This document shows, one piece after another, positions 1 through 11,399 of a DNA stretch of 64,000 bases. Made by a program: the position numbers and the translations under genes. This DNA comes from Leptodactylus fallax (lineage: Eukaryota; Chordata; Amphibia; Anura; Leptodactylidae): contig CAMRHE010000011.1 in NCBI GenBank assembly GCA_947044405.1, positions 7,422,501 through 7,486,500 on the forward strand, read 5' to 3'. Under the pieces are notes generated by a model. That model saw only the letters and a list, made by a program, of their open reading frames with translations, ran no database searches and was not told the DNA's origin. The stretch's first letter is position 1. Every line of letters begins with the position of its first letter.

Positions 1-240
1 TGTGGCTCTACAAAGTATTGATATAGGGGGCTGAATACTTTTGCACATCACACTTTTCAAATTTTCATTTGAATAAAATTTTGAAAACCATGTATCATTT
101 TCATTCCACTTCACAATCATGTGCTACTTTTTGTTGGTCTATCACTTAAAATCTCAATAAAATACATTTAAGTTTGTAGTTGTAAGGTGACAAAATGTGA
201 AAAAGTTCAAGGAGTATGAATACTTTTGTAAGCCACTGTA
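1..240 (+). mobile_element. Tc1-like transposon, 3' end only (cut by window edge)
   Basis: The first 21 bases encode the last residues of a Tc1-type transposase (CGSTKY then TGA), matching the ATKY ending of other Tc1 proteins in this window. After a non-coding stretch the element ends at 240 with a terminus reading GTAAGCCACTGTA, the usual form of a Tc1 inverted repeat ending at a TA target. The rest lies outside the window, so nothing can be said about the integrity of its transposase. Confidence 0.8.
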
Positions 241-523
241 CATTTCTAACAATCATAAAGATATATATACATAGCTAGGGAAACAGGGAGGGGGAGTGAG
301 TGAGAAAGGGAGGGGTAGTGAGTGCAGCCCAAAGAATCATGGGAGTTGTAGGAAAGGCACACAACAGGAAGATGCAGATGTAAACAAATGCAGAGGATGC
401 CAGAGCTCCAGGAGAACCCATAAATCAGTCAAAACACTGCTAAAAGTATTCAGGGTCACTTATTAACCTATTAATAGCACTAATAGACTTTTTTGAAAAT
501 TCATTTTTTCCCAAAAAACTCCT
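241..523. other. Non-coding spacer with no recognised gene
   Basis: No credible reading frame. It holds a purine-rich run (about 285-320) and, at about 338-352, CATGGGAGTTGTAG, the reverse complement of a CTACAACTCCCATG motif resembling the ZNF143/Staf site found in some vertebrate promoters and repeats. That resemblance is by eye only. Confidence 0.4.
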
Positions 524-1072
524 TTAAGGCTAAGGTCCTATGTTCCAGAACGCAGCTAAAAAATGCAGTGGATGCTGGTGATGTCGGCGAGGCATGTGTA
601 CATTACAGCTCGTTATTTGGACTTGCCCAATACTGTAGCCATTCTGGAGCCAAGTGAAAGGGCTGATATGCGATCTCCTGTCCTGCAATGTCCTGTTAGA
701 CTTATTCCAGTACCTACTGAACATGTCACCTAGGTCCATGGGTAAATGGGCGGCCAGGCTGTTCCAATGTGTTCTCACCATGGCTAAAAACTTGATTGCT
801 AGTTGTTGGAAGCAAACATCGTCCCCTTCTCTACATGATCTGTTAGCTAGACTAAGATATTCGTGTGATGGAACACCTCACTGCCTCTCTAAATGACTTG
901 GAACAGTTTCAACTAATTTGACGTGCTGCATTTTTCAAAAACGCAGCTTTTCCAAAGTGTTTTTTTTTTTTTTTCCTGCAATGTGAGGATGGGATTAGCC
1001 ACTCATTTTATGGTATTGTAAAATGCAGTATTTTTCTCTGCTGCATTTCCGCAATGTGGGGCCTTAGCCTAA
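524..1072. mobile_element. Palindromic MITE, TTAGGCTAAGGCCCC-type ends
   Basis: The left end (TTAAGGCTAAGGTCC, then a GAACGCAGC stretch) is an imperfect inverted repeat of the right end (TTTCCGCAATGTGGGGCC, then TTAGCCTAA). The same end recurs at about 1260-1290 and 63820-63850, so this is a repeat family. There is no coding capacity. Superfamily and target duplication are not certain. Confidence 0.55.
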
Positions 1073-1290
1073 GGCCGGTGCCCAACGTAGCCTTTACAGT
1101 AACTGCAAAGTGGATGGGATTCTAGCTAATCCCATCCACACATTGCAGAAATATATCCGCAGCGGACATGCTGCGATTTCCAAAACTGTTGTGTATTTGT
1201 AAATCACTGCATGTCAATTATACCTATGGAAACACTGGACTTTCTGTGAAAAGAGCTGCCAGAAACATCTGATGTGTGGGGCCTTAGTCT
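1073..1290. mobile_element. Second copy or fragment of the GGGGCCTTAG MITE family
   Basis: Starts in the AAGGCCGGTGCCCAACG stretch and ends in GTGTGGGGCCTTAGTC. It contains an internal inverted repeat, GGATGGGATTCTAGCTAATCCCATCC, near 1112-1137. About 29620-29660 carries a related segment (GCGGGCATGTTGTGATTTCC). The right boundary is approximate. Confidence 0.45.
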
Positions 1291-1407
1291 AAAACAGTGT
1301 TTTTGTTTTTAAGTTTTTGCATCATTTTTGGAGTAACCAGCTATTTTTTCAAAATGTAGCATGCTCTGGGTATAACTTTTTCCTGGCATTTCCTCAATAA
1401 GCTCATA

Positions 1408-2988
1408 TACACTACCGTTCAAAAGTTTAGGGTCACTTAGAAATTTTCTTATTTTTATAAGAAAAGCACATTTGTTTTCAATGAAGATAACATTAAATGA
1501 ATCAGAAATACACTCTATACATTGTTAATTTGGTAAATGACTATTCTAGCTGCAAACGACTGGTTTTTAATGCAATATCTACATAGGTGTATAGAGGCCC
1601 ATTTCCAGCAACCATCACTCCAGTGTTCTAATGGTACATTGTGTTTGCTAACTGTGTAAGAAGGCTAATGGATGTTTAGAAAACCCTTGAAAACCCTTGC
1701 GCAAGTATGTTAGCACAGCTGAAAACAGTTTTGCTGGTTAGAGAAGCTATAAAACTGACCTTCCTTTGAGCTAGTTGAGAATCTGGAGCATTACATTTGT
1801 TGGTTGGATTAAACTCTCAAAATGGCCAGAAAAAGAGAACTTTCATGTGAAACTCGACAGTCTATTCCTGTTCTTAGAATTGAAGACTATTCCATGCGAG
1901 AAATTGCAAAAAAACTGAAGATTTCCTACAACGGTGTGTACTACTCCCTTCAGAGAACAACACAAACAGGCTCTAACCAGAGTAGAAAGAGAAGTTGGAG
2001 GCCCCGCTGCACAACTGAGCAACAAGACAAGTTCATTAGAGTCTCTAGTTTGAGAAATCGACGCCTCACAGGTCCTCAACTGGCAGCTTCATTAAATAGT
2101 ACCCGCAAAATGCCAGTGTCAACGTCTACAGAGAAGAGGCGACTCAGGGATTCTGGCCTTCAGAGCAGAGTGACCAAGAAAAAGCCATATCTGAGACTGG
2201 CTAATAAAAGGAAAAGATTAATATGGACAAAAGAACACAGCCATTGGACAGAGGAAGATTGGAAAAAAGTGTTATGGACAGACAAATCGAAGTTTGAGGT
2301 GTTTGGATCACACAGAAGAACATTTGTGAGTCGCAGAAAAGATGCTGGAAGAGTGCCTGACGCCATCTGTCAAGCATGGTGGAGATAATGTGATGGTCTG
2401 GGGTTGCTTTGGTGCTGGTAAAGTGGGAGATTTGTACAAGGTAAAAGGGATTTTGAATAAGGAAGGCTATCACTCCATTTTGCAACGCCATGCCATACCC
2501 TGGAGCCAATTTCATCCTACAAAAGGACAATGACCCAAAGCACACCTCCAAATTATGCAAGAACTATTTAGGGAAGAATCAGGCAGCTGATATTCTATCT
2601 GTAATGGAGTCGCCAGCAAAGTCACCAGATCTCAACCCAATTGAGCTGTTGTGGGAGCAGCTTGACCGTATGGTACGCAAAAAGTGCCCATCAAGCCAAT
2701 CCAACTTGTGGGAGGGACTTCTGGAAGCATGGGGTGAAATTTCTCCAGATTACCTCAGCAAATTAACAGCTAGAATGCCAAAGGTCTGCAATGCTGTAAT
2801 TGCTGCAAATTGACGAAAGCAAAGTATGATGGAGAAAATTATTATTTAAAAAAAAAATCATTATTTCTAACCTTGTCAATGTCTTGACGATATTTTCTAT
2901 TCATTTTGCAACTCATTTGATAAATAAAAGTGTGAGTTTTCATGGTAAACACAAAATTGTCTGGGTGACCCCAAACTTTTGAACAGTA

Positions 2989-2994
<6 letters not shown>
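1408..2994 (+). mobile_element. Tc1-like transposon, DD38E type, full length but inactive
   Basis: The left terminus TACACTACCGTTCAAAAG and the right terminus CTTTTGAACAGTAGTG are inverted repeats of each other, and the element is flanked by TA. It is about 1.59 kb, normal for Tc1. The same family recurs at 20105-21664. The right end runs straight into a TA microsatellite. The transposase inside is broken. Confidence 0.9.
1822..2813 (+). pseudogene. Tc1-type transposase, broken by frameshifts
   Basis: A nuclear cut-and-paste transposase. The N-terminal paired-like helix-turn-helix region (MARKRELSCETRQ..., with KKLKISYNGVYYSL) is readable to about 2388, then the frame is lost by a small deletion compared with the sister copy at 20485-21528. 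The middle resumes at 2342-2533, and a second deletion near 2505 shifts the frame again. The C-terminus (2490-2813) keeps [10 protein letters not shown] and SPDLNPIE. The first catalytic aspartate sits in WTDKS, where the family normally has DE. The second Asp and the Glu are separated by 38 residues, the spacing of the group called DD38E or Intruder. The protein cannot be made in one piece. Confidence 0.88.

Positions 2995-3034
<40 letters not shown>
2993..3034. repeat. TA dinucleotide microsatellite
   Basis: An uninterrupted run of about 20 TA units that begins at the right end of the Tc1 element. It may have expanded from the TA target duplication or have been the original landing site. 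Confidence 0.95.
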
Positions 3035-3037
<3 letters not shown>

Positions 3038-3336
3038 TTCTTCAAAAATACCAGGAAAATGAATGGATTAAATAAACTGCATGCTTTTTTTTTTTTTAGC
3101 ATGAGTTTAAAAACACGAAAGAAATATGTATGAAGGAGCTGCTATTCCAAAAATAGAGCACAGACTGCACAAATAGTATTATTAGAAATACATTGACTCA
3201 TAATCTAGAGCAGGGGTCGGCAACCTATGACACGCGTGCCACTCTTGGCATGCGAGGCTTATTTCCCTGGCACGGCAGTGGACTCCTCACCCAGCAGTTT
3301 CGATCGGACCAAACACGTCCGAAACTAAACTCCTAT

Positions 3337-3711
3337 TATTATACTGTGGGGTCTCTTCAGACTCCCGAGTATAATAAGCAGAGCCCCCCTAGGAGATGAT
3401 CAAACATAAAAAACAACGTTACTCACTATTCCGCGCTCCGCAGCCGCTGTGTACTCTTCAGGCGCTTCTGCTTGAAGTCAGCTGACAGGGCCTCAGGGGT
3501 CACGTCTGCGTCTGACATCATTACGCATAATGACGCGATGTGACCCCTGAGACTCAATCAGCGGTCGCTGACTACAGGCAGAAGCGCCCGAAGATACAGA
3601 GCGGCTGCGGAGCGTGGAATGGTGAGTTAACATTGTTTTTTATGTTTCATCACCTCTCTCTGCCCTCCACTTATTATACTCTGTGGTCTGAAGAGACCCC
3701 ACAGTATAATA
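3337..3711. repeat. Hairpin-flanked foldback cassette
   Basis: Hairpins at 3337-3376 and 3672-3711 (TATTATACT...GGTCT, 4-nt loop, AGACC...AGTATAATA) bound a segment that is itself an imperfect inverted repeat: GCGCTCCGCAGCCGCT on the left pairs with GAGCGGCTGCGGAGCG on the right, and GGCGCTTCTGC with GCAGAAGCGCC. The whole 375-bp segment could fold on itself. The same cassette recurs in the hATs at 46060, 5310, 36359 and 45841. Confidence 0.85.
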
Positions 3712-3719
3712 ATAGCTAG

Positions 3720-4110
3720 TGAATGTGCAGGGGCCACTATAGAGCATAATACCGTGTGCATGGGCCACTATAGAGCATAATACTGTGTGCAGGGACCACT
3801 ATGGAACATATACCGTGTGCAGGGGCCGCTATGGGACATATACCGTGTGCAGGGGCCGCTATGGGACATATACCGTGTGTAGGGGCCGCTATGTGACATA
3901 TTGCTGTGTGCAGGGGCCACTATGGGACAAATACTGTGTGCAGGGGCAGCTATGGGACAAATACCGTGTGCAGAGGCCGCTATGGGACAAATACTGTGTG
4001 CAGAGGCAGCTATGGGACATAATACCGTGTGCAGGGACCGCTATGGGACATATACCGTGTGCAGAGGCCGCTATGGGACATATACCATGTTGCAGGGGCT
4101 GCTATGGGAC
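3720..4110 (+). repeat. Minisatellite, about 30-bp unit
   Basis: Roughly 13 imperfect units of about 30 bp with the core ACCGTGTGCAGGGGCCGCTA followed by TGGGACATAT. The open frame of about 110 codons across it is a by-product of the repeat. Related units occur in four other hAT elements here. Confidence 0.92.
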
Positions 4111-4561
4111 ATTATTCTGAATAACGGTGTGTTTTCTATGTTAAGGATGTGTTTTTGCATAGAAAACTCAGGCTTTGTTTTTTTTTGTGTGCAAAAATGC
4201 ACCAGTTTTACATCGAATGAAAAAGTTCCAAATATAGCTGCATCCAGATACATAGTGTGTTTTCACCATAAGACTGCTGCCATACGGTGCTCCTGGACAC
4301 ATTTACCACTAATTGGGGGCTGCACATGGACTTTCATTGCTTCTAATCAGAAAGTACAGGAGCGCCCCAGGAAATAGCAGTAAACGCATGTGTCCTAAAG
4401 CATCTGGTGGCAGCACTTCTGTTATGGTTTGTGGTATATGACTTTAGTTTAGGGGTCGTCAGACTTACAAGTATTGACCGGCACTCCGAGTACCTCATCT
4501 TTGATTTTTTTATTAAAATCGGCACGCCGAACAAAAAAGGTTGCCTACCCCTGATCTAGAG

Positions 4562-4828
4562 CATCTGTAGTACCTGGGTGCCCATTGAAAGTATAACTCA
4601 AACAGCAGAAAAAAAATAGTAAAGGGAAAAATAGATGACTTTATTTGGGCACATACCTGATGAATTGCCATATTCTGAGAGCCATAACTTTGTATTCAAC
4701 ATTTATTTATTAGGTCTATTTCTGCTTTTTTTTTCCCTTGTTTTTGTTATTTTTTTAAACATTTTCAGACAGTCCCGGGAGGGAAATTGAACAATAGGGG
4801 CCCAATTGCTAGTATAATGCACTGCAAT
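4562..4828. other. Spacer with no recognised feature
   Basis: AT-rich sequence between the hAT at 3211-4553 and the right end of the large hAT relic. I see no coding region and no clear repeat apart from short T runs. Confidence 0.4.
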
Positions 4829-4871
4829 TAGAGATGGGAAAACTTTTCAAGATGCATTTAGTTTGTGGTTC

Positions 4872-5128
4872 AGATTTAATTATTTTTTACTTATGCTTAC
4901 TCGTATAGCACCATCATATACTGCAACACTTTACAGACATTATCAGTCACTGTCCGATATAGGGCTCACAATCTACATTTCCCTATCAATATGTCTTTGG
5001 AGTGTGGGAGGAAACCCACGCAAACAGGGGGAGAACATACAAACTCTTTACAGATGTTGTCCTTAGCAGGATTCAAACCCAGGACTCCAGTGCTGCAAGG
5101 CTGCAGTGCTAACCACTGAGCTACAGAT
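4872..5128 (-). mobile_element. tRNA-derived SINE (V-SINE-like)
   Basis: On the minus strand it starts with a tRNA-like head: an A box (TAGCTCAGTGGTTAGCAC) and a B box (GGTTTGAATCC at 5069-5079). A conserved body follows (GTTTGCGTGGGTTTCCTCCC near 5005-5030), then an A-rich tail near 4875-4895. The layout (pol III promoter, conserved centre, A-rich end) is that of a vertebrate SINE rather than a functional tRNA gene. ATCTG occurs at both edges and may be a short target duplication. It interrupts the hAT relic. Confidence 0.78.
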
Positions 5129-5908
5129 GGCTAGGGACCAAGATTTGTTTTGGGTCTAACATGTTTGGTACTAGTGCCGCAACCCAGATGGAGAAGACCA
5201 GAGGATGGGAGTAGTAGTGGCGGATGCTGTGCCACCTAGCAGGCCGAGCACATTCACCAACCACTCCAGTCCCACTCCTGGGCCGGACAAAGTTGAGGGG
5301 AGTCCTGCACAGGGTCGGACTGGCCCACGGGAGAACGGGTGAATCTCGCGGTGGGCCCCGAGCCCCGACTATATTTAGGCCTCATTTTGCCAATGCAAAG
5401 GTCAGGGGTCCGATCGGGCCCCTGACCAATGGACAGTGGTGTAAGGATCGTGGTCGCAGGTGGTGCGACCGCGGCCGGAGGGGTACGGGGCCTGCGCCAG
5501 CTGGAAGTGGCCAGGGCCCTGGACTACCATGATAGTGGTCAGGGAAAGCCTGGTTCCCCAACTGCTACACCTATTGTTAATGGAAAGGGTATGCCAGCCC
5601 AGGGAAAGTGACAAAAAAAAAAAAAAAAAAAAAATACTCACCTTTTCCTGGGCTCTGCTTCGTCTCCAGCACTTTTCCGGCCTCACTGCAGGGGCCTGTT
5701 GTGACATGGGCACGCCGGTGTAATGACGTCATCACGCCCGACCTGACCACAGAGGTCCAATCAAAGGCCCCAGCGGTGACTTCTGGAGCACGGGACGTGG
5801 GGATCAAGGAAGATGGGAAAGACAGCAGGATGGAGCAGGATGCCCCGGAGAGGTAAGACAAGGTGAGTATAAGTGTTTATTTTTAATCACTTCTCCTGGG
5901 CCTCTTCT

Positions 5909-5948
5909 TATTATATTCTGGGGTCTGAGGAGACCCCAAAGTATAATA
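5909..5948. repeat. Cassette hairpin inside hAT
   Basis: TATTATATTCTGGGGTCT, loop GAGG, then AGACCCCAAAGTATAATA: arms of about 18 bases with few mismatches. Upstream, at about 5862, is AAGGTGAGTATAAG, the splice-donor-like motif that accompanies this hairpin elsewhere. Confidence 0.85.
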
Positions 5949-5984
5949 GCACCGGCTCTTGGGGGGGGGGGGGCACTTTGGAGC

Positions 5985-6265
5985 ATCTAATACTGTGTGG
6001 GGGCCACTGTGGTCATATATTACTGTGTGGGGGCCACTGTGGGGCATATAATGCTGTGTGGGCGCCACTGCGGGGCATATAATGCTGTGTGGGGGCCACT
6101 GCAGGACATATAATGCTGTGTGGGGGCCACTGCGGGGCATATAATGCTGTGTGAGGGCCACTGCGGGGCATATATGCTGTGTGGGGGCCACTGCGGGGCA
6201 TATATGCTGTGTGGGGGCCATTGTGGGGCATATAATGCTGTGTGGGGGCCACTGCGGGGCATATT
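5985..6265 (+). repeat. Minisatellite, about 30-bp unit
   Basis: About nine units with the core CTGTGTGGGGGCCACTGCGG followed by GGCATATAATG. It is related to the arrays at 3720, 46610, 47590, 37480 and 38610. Long open frames over it are artefacts of the periodicity. Confidence 0.92.
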
Positions 6266-6541
6266 ATACTGTCCCAGTATTGTTTGCATGTCGGCGCTGC
6301 GCTGCTCACTCACCGTATTCTTGATAACTGCAGTTGTGGGTACTAAAGTTGTACCCTTTTCAAGTATCTGAGATATCGCTGCAGCACCCGTAACCATCAC
6401 TATCAAGAATTCTCTCTAGGGAGGGGGTAGGGGGCCCCAGAAAAAAGTTTGCACCAGGCCCACAAGACCTTAGTTACGCCTCTGACAATGCATTTGCATT
6501 GGCAAAATGATAACTAATGGAGGCCAATAGCCTGGGGGACA

Positions 6542-6968
6542 TTAAAGGGATTGTGCACGATAACATTTTTTTTTTTTTTTTTTTTTTTTTTTATTACACA
6601 GGTAAAAAAAGAAAAAACAAAAACAAAAAAACTTTCTCTCCTGTCCCCAGTGTCTCCCAACGTGGTTCAGCCTGCAGCTCTGTTTTCTTCCAGCGCAAGT
6701 TCCCCCTGCACGTGACTACCTCTGACGTCATATGATCCCTGAGGCCAATCAGTGGCCTAAGGGAAGGGACCTGGGATGTCACAACCAGTGAGGACTTCCA
6801 GCAAAGGAAGACAGCGGAGCTGCAGGACCGGACCATGCTGGGACCTACTGACACCAGAGGACTGGGGATAGGTGAGTATGTTTAGATTTTTTTTGGGGGG
6901 GGGGAGGGGTTCACCTCCCCAAGACTAAGTATAAAAAAGAAAAAAATTATACTGGACAACCTCTTTAA
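6542..6968. mobile_element. TTAA-flanked MITE (piggyBac-like)
   Basis: The left end TTAAAGGGATTGT and the right end ACAACCTCTTTAA are inverted repeats with TTAA at both edges, the target site of piggyBac-type elements. It contains a T run of about 25 bases near 6567-6591 and an AGGTGAGTATG motif near 6870. No coding region. Confidence 0.65.
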
Positions 6969-6992
6969 AGTGTGGTGCATTAGGGGGGTATA

Positions 6993-7405
6993 TTAAAGGG
7001 GTTGTCCAGGCATAATTTGTTATGGTTTATCCTCAGGATAGACCATAGATACCTGATCTGTAGGGGGCCGACCCCGGACCAATCAGCTGTACGGAGACAC
7101 TTCTGGCACCCTTCCTGTACACAGTATGGGGCCAGAAGCAGAAAGCTCTGTCCACTGTGTATTAGCCGGGCACCTTCACTGCATCTCAGCACTTATTGAA
7201 GTCAATGGGAGCTCAAATGCAGTGACCGCACCGGGCAACTTCACAGTGGATGGAGCTTTCTGCTTCCAGCCCTGTGTTGTGTACAGAACGCGCGCCGGAA
7301 GTGACGCTGTACAGCTGATGGGGCCATGTGTCAGCCCCCTACAGATCAGATATTTATGGCCTATCCATAGGCCATAAAAAAGATTAACCCTGGACAATCT
7401 TTTAA
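6993..7405. mobile_element. TTAA-flanked MITE (piggyBac-like)
   Basis: TTAAAGGGGTTGTCCAGG at the left and CCTGGACAATCTTTTAA at the right, with TTAA at both edges. The interior (CCTCAGGATAGACCATAGAT, ATCTGTAGGGGGCCGACC, AATCAGCTGTACGG) belongs to a repeat widely dispersed in frog genomes, also seen here near 31990-32350 and 37200-37440. Confidence 0.7.
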
Positions 7406-7558
7406 TATGCATCACACAGAATGTTAGCCCCCATCACTTCTCCCACACAATATAATGGCCACATCACTGTTCCCCATAAAGTATGGGGGACCAGTGAAGA
7501 GGCCCTGTATAGGGGGACCAGTGAAGTGGCTAAAAAAAAATTTGGCCCAGACAACCCC

Positions 7559-7912
7559 TTAAAAGAGGTTGTCTATTAACTGGAGCAACCACTGTGGCGG
7601 CCGCCAGGGAGGTGTAAGAATAAGAAAATGTAAAAAAAACTATACTCACCTGTCCCCCGCACCCCGTTGTCCCCTGCCTGTGTCTGTTCACTGTCATGGT
7701 GGTGCCTCATTTCTGGAAATCCTGTACCTAATTGGTCTTAGTGGTCCCATGAGGTGCAGGACTCCCAGCAGGAAGGCTTCAGCACGAGTCTGAATGGACA
7801 CTGGCAGCGGACAACGGAGTGCCAGGGACAGGTGAGTATGCTTTTTTATTTTTTTATTTTACACCTCCTGCCCGGGACTTGGGTTGCGCCAATTCCTGGA
7901 CATCCTCTTCAA
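7559..7912. mobile_element. TTAA-type MITE, right target site mutated
   Basis: Left end TTAAAAGAGGTTGTC, right end GGACATCCTCTTCAA, where the expected TTAA has become TCAA. It contains an ACAGGTGAGTATG motif near 7829. A reverse copy of the same terminus (AGACAACCCCTTAA) abuts its left edge at about 7548-7562, so another MITE end lies next to it. Confidence 0.6.
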
Positions 7913-8850
7913 AATATTTATCCATCTTTCTAATATTGATGGCCTGTGCTTAGGATAGGCCAGCAATATTACATCTGCAATGTAATGATGATCTACAGGT
8001 AATGGTAACAATTCTAGGAGCCACGCTGTTCACTTGCCATACAGGGTGTAGCAGAAGGTTTAGGTAGTGCAGTGGTGCACATGTTTTGGCAGGTGAGCAG
8101 CATGGCTCCTGACATGTTATTACCTTTAGCCGCCCTGTCTCGGTACTGCTGATCTGCGGGGGTCCTGATGGTGGGCCCCTAGAAGCAATTCCACTGGTGG
8201 GCCTTAGACATCCCAGTCCGACACTGGTCCTGCAGCATTACCTGGATGGTGGTGGTAGTAGTCTTTTTCCCCAGGGCGCTTCCAGTTGAAGAGGGGACCT
8301 CTCCTCTCTGAGCCGGTGTGGTGTAGGTCGCAAGGGCCCTGATGGTGATGCAGGCACGACTCAGGAGTCAGCGGTGCAGGTGAACCAAGAAACAGCCTTT
8401 ATTTGGCAACAGGAACAAAAGGTAATGGCAGCTTCCAAATGGGGGTAGTAGTTCAACAGTGTCCAACCCCCAGCCTTGGTTCTAGGAGAGTGCCCAGGGA
8501 TGATACAAGCTCTACAGCAGGGGTCGGCAACCCCCGGCACGCGTGCCAAGAGTGGCACGCGAGGCTTATTTCCCTGGCACGGCAGCGGTGTGTTCACATA
8601 TGTCCGGCACAGCTATCTGTTTCCCTCCAGGGTGGTGCACACAAGCTGGAGGGAAACTGATGCCAGGACGGATCCCATAGTTTTCTATGGGATCGGTTCT
8701 GGCACAAGAGGCATCAGTTCTGGCGCCGGATTTGTGCCTCAGCCGGATGGAAAAACGTTACCTGCAGCATTTTTCCATCCGGCTTCCTTAAAATTTCATT
8801 AGCGCCTGGTGAAGATGGATGCGGCATCACCCCGCGTCTGCACAGTCTAT

Positions 8851-8892
8851 GTACAGTAGTGAAGCCGGTAATTGCCGGCTTCACTACTGTAC
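8851..8892. repeat. Perfect 18-bp-arm hairpin
   Basis: GTACAGTAGTGAAGCCGG (8851-8868) and its exact reverse complement (8875-8892), separated by TAATTG. It lies within the truncated hAT. Confidence 0.95.
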
Positions 8893-8937
8893 CTGAGCGA
8901 ATTGCTCAGGATTGGTTAAAGCTATAAAGAAACACTT

Positions 8938-9173
8938 GGATTCATTTTAAAGATGAGAATCTCCTCTTTAAAATGATACCAAGCTCTCCATGATCGTCCT
9001 TAAACATCCTGAGCGATTTGCTAGTGAAAACGATGTTCGGCATTGAAATCCCAATGCAGATCTCAATTCCCAACATCGTTTTAACAGTGAATCGCTCTGA
9101 ATATGTAAGGTCAATCATGGAGATCTTGGTATCTTTTTAAAGATGAGATTCTCATCTTTAAAATGAATCCAGT
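8938..9173. repeat. Long inverted repeat (foldback MITE-like)
   Basis: The left arm from about 8938 (TGGATTCATTTTAAAGATGA ... CTCTCCATGAT) is the reverse complement of the right arm ending at about 9173 (ATCATGGAGATCT ... TTTAAAATGAATCCA). Arms are about 60 bp with few differences. A second inner inverted repeat (CTGAGCGATT / AATCGCTCTGA) lies in the loop. Confidence 0.85.
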
Positions 9174-10178
9174 GGCCCTAATAGATCCTTAGAAATGGGG
9201 CTCTAAAAGTGTCCCCCCCCTCCTGTGTCAGGCAGCATCTTAGAGCTAAGGAAGGAGGGGGAGGAAGAGCTGAAGAGACAATGTTAACTCATCATTGTCT
9301 GTGCATAAGCTGCAGATGACGGGGGTAGCAGAGACTTCTGTCCATGTTATCCCCTCTCCTATCAATCAGAGAGCATACTGTACTTTTGCTCTCTGATAGT
9401 CACATAGAGGGATAATGTAATACCTCTCTGAGCCCAATCACATAACCAGGAAGTTTATTGGCGCTGTGACCCAGACATTTACCATCCTCCAGGTCGCAGC
9501 GCCAGAAGTGTGGCACCAAACACTTACACAACACATGCACAAAGTCACCAATAAAGTTTACATTTTTTCACTGTCCCTGTCCTGTCCATACCTGATCTTT
9601 ATAGAGTAAAATACGCCGCCCGCCTCTCTAGTGATATCTGTTACACGCTAAAATAATAGTAATAGCAATTATCACTAGTATTATCACCATAATACCGTGT
9701 GCAGGGGACGCTATGTGACATAATACCGTGTGCAGGGGTCCTCAGACTTAAAATTATTGACCGGCACTCCGAGTACCTCAACTTTGATTTTTTAATCGAA
9801 ATCGGCAAGCTCTGCACACCTTCTCCAGTCAACTGCACACACTAGACTAAAGAACAACTGTTGCCGGGGGAAACTAGGTCTCCTTACAACCCCGCCCAGT
9901 GGCCTGTGATAGGCCAGGGCTGAACCAAGGCAAGGTTTGAACAATGCAGGGGGGGAAAATAGAGAGGATAGCTGAATAACATTGCATTTAACATAGAACG
10001 AAACATACCAACACAATCCCAGAGGCACAAAAGACAATTAAAAGCAGCAGCCTCTGGGATGCTGCACTAGCCATACCTTAAAGTCGTTTAAAATATAGTG
10101 TAGAAAACTCTGAGGTTCCTAGGAGCCCTATCTGTCAAATTTCTAGTTCTCTAAGGCAAAGAAAGTCAAAGTGACATG

Positions 10179-11117
<939 letters not shown>

Positions 11118-11399
11118 TGTCTATGGAAAAACGAATGGTAAGCAGTGGATAATACCTGCGAGTTTAATACACTGCACTGTCATTTGTTTTTATGCATTTT
11201 AAAATTTAAAACACTCCAAAAATTACCCTTTTTTTTTGGGAAAAGATGCTTTCCTTTTTTAGACACGTGGTGATTATATTGCAAAAAGCAATGCTTTTGC
11301 AGATTTGGCTCTTTTGATGGCTTGTAAGGGGTGGTAGCTGTTAAAGAATAGCAGGCAGGATCAACAGCAGTACAATAAATGGAACATAAAAATAAAGGG

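Larger units (their letters stand above)
3211..4553. mobile_element. Non-autonomous hAT (CAGGGGTCGGCAACC ends) with 8-bp target duplication
   Basis: Starts CAGGGGTCGGCAACC and ends GGTTGCCTACCCCTG. The 8 bases ATCTAGAG occur immediately before (3203-3210) and after (4554-4561), the hallmark of hAT insertion. There is no transposase. Inside lie two hairpins of the recurring cassette (3337-3376 and 3672-3711), a GC-rich imperfect palindrome between them, and a roughly 30-bp minisatellite (about 3720-4110). Related copies lie at 8518-9810 (right end lost) and 46060-47261. Confidence 0.93.
5310..8226. mobile_element. Non-autonomous hAT (CAGGGTCGGACTGG ends) with 8-bp target duplication
   Basis: Ends CAGGGTCGGACTGG and CCAGTCCGACACTG, flanked by GTCCTGCA on both sides (5302-5309 and 8227-8234). 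It is 2917 bp with no transposase. It carries one cassette hairpin (5909-5948), a minisatellite (5985-6265) and three TTAA-flanked MITEs. The uninterrupted LTR at 61630-62602 reads straight across this site, which confirms the insertion. Its sister copy is 45841-48456. Confidence 0.93.
8518..9810. mobile_element. hAT (CAGGGGTCGGCAACC family), right terminus deleted
   Basis: Starts CAGGGGTCGGCAACC inside the LTR, directly after CTCTACAG. The right subterminal region (TTGACCGGCACTCCGAGTAC at about 9757) is present, but the sequence switches to LTR at 9811 before the terminal CCCCTG. The deletion removed the terminus together with about 300 bp of LTR. The interior differs from the copies at 3211 and 46060 and holds two foldbacks (8851-8892 and 8938-9173) and only two units of the minisatellite. 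Confidence 0.85.
5175..10066 (-). mobile_element. Solo LTR split by two hAT insertions
   Basis: Homologous to the uninterrupted copy at 61630-62602. On the minus strand it runs TGCAGCATCC...GGTTGCGGCA (TG...CA ends), and CTAG flanks both sides (5171-5174 and 10067-10070), a 4-bp duplication of the kind left by class I endogenous retroviruses and some Gypsy elements. LTR sequence occupies 5175-5309, 8235-8517 and 9811-10066; the rest is inserted hAT. About 300 bp present in the other copy (around 62040-62343) are missing at the 9810/9811 junction. An AATAAA signal is visible on the minus strand near 8395-8402. No internal viral genes adjoin it, hence the solo LTR call. Confidence 0.8.

Noticed and set aside
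3720..4110. Possible CRISPR-like array
   Set aside because: Regular spacing but no distinct spacers: unit and gap are the same repeated sequence, and the setting is a eukaryotic transposon.
5050..5128. Functional tRNA gene on the minus strand
   Set aside because: A and B boxes are present, but the sequence continues into a SINE body and A-rich tail, and no cloverleaf with acceptor stem pairing is evident.
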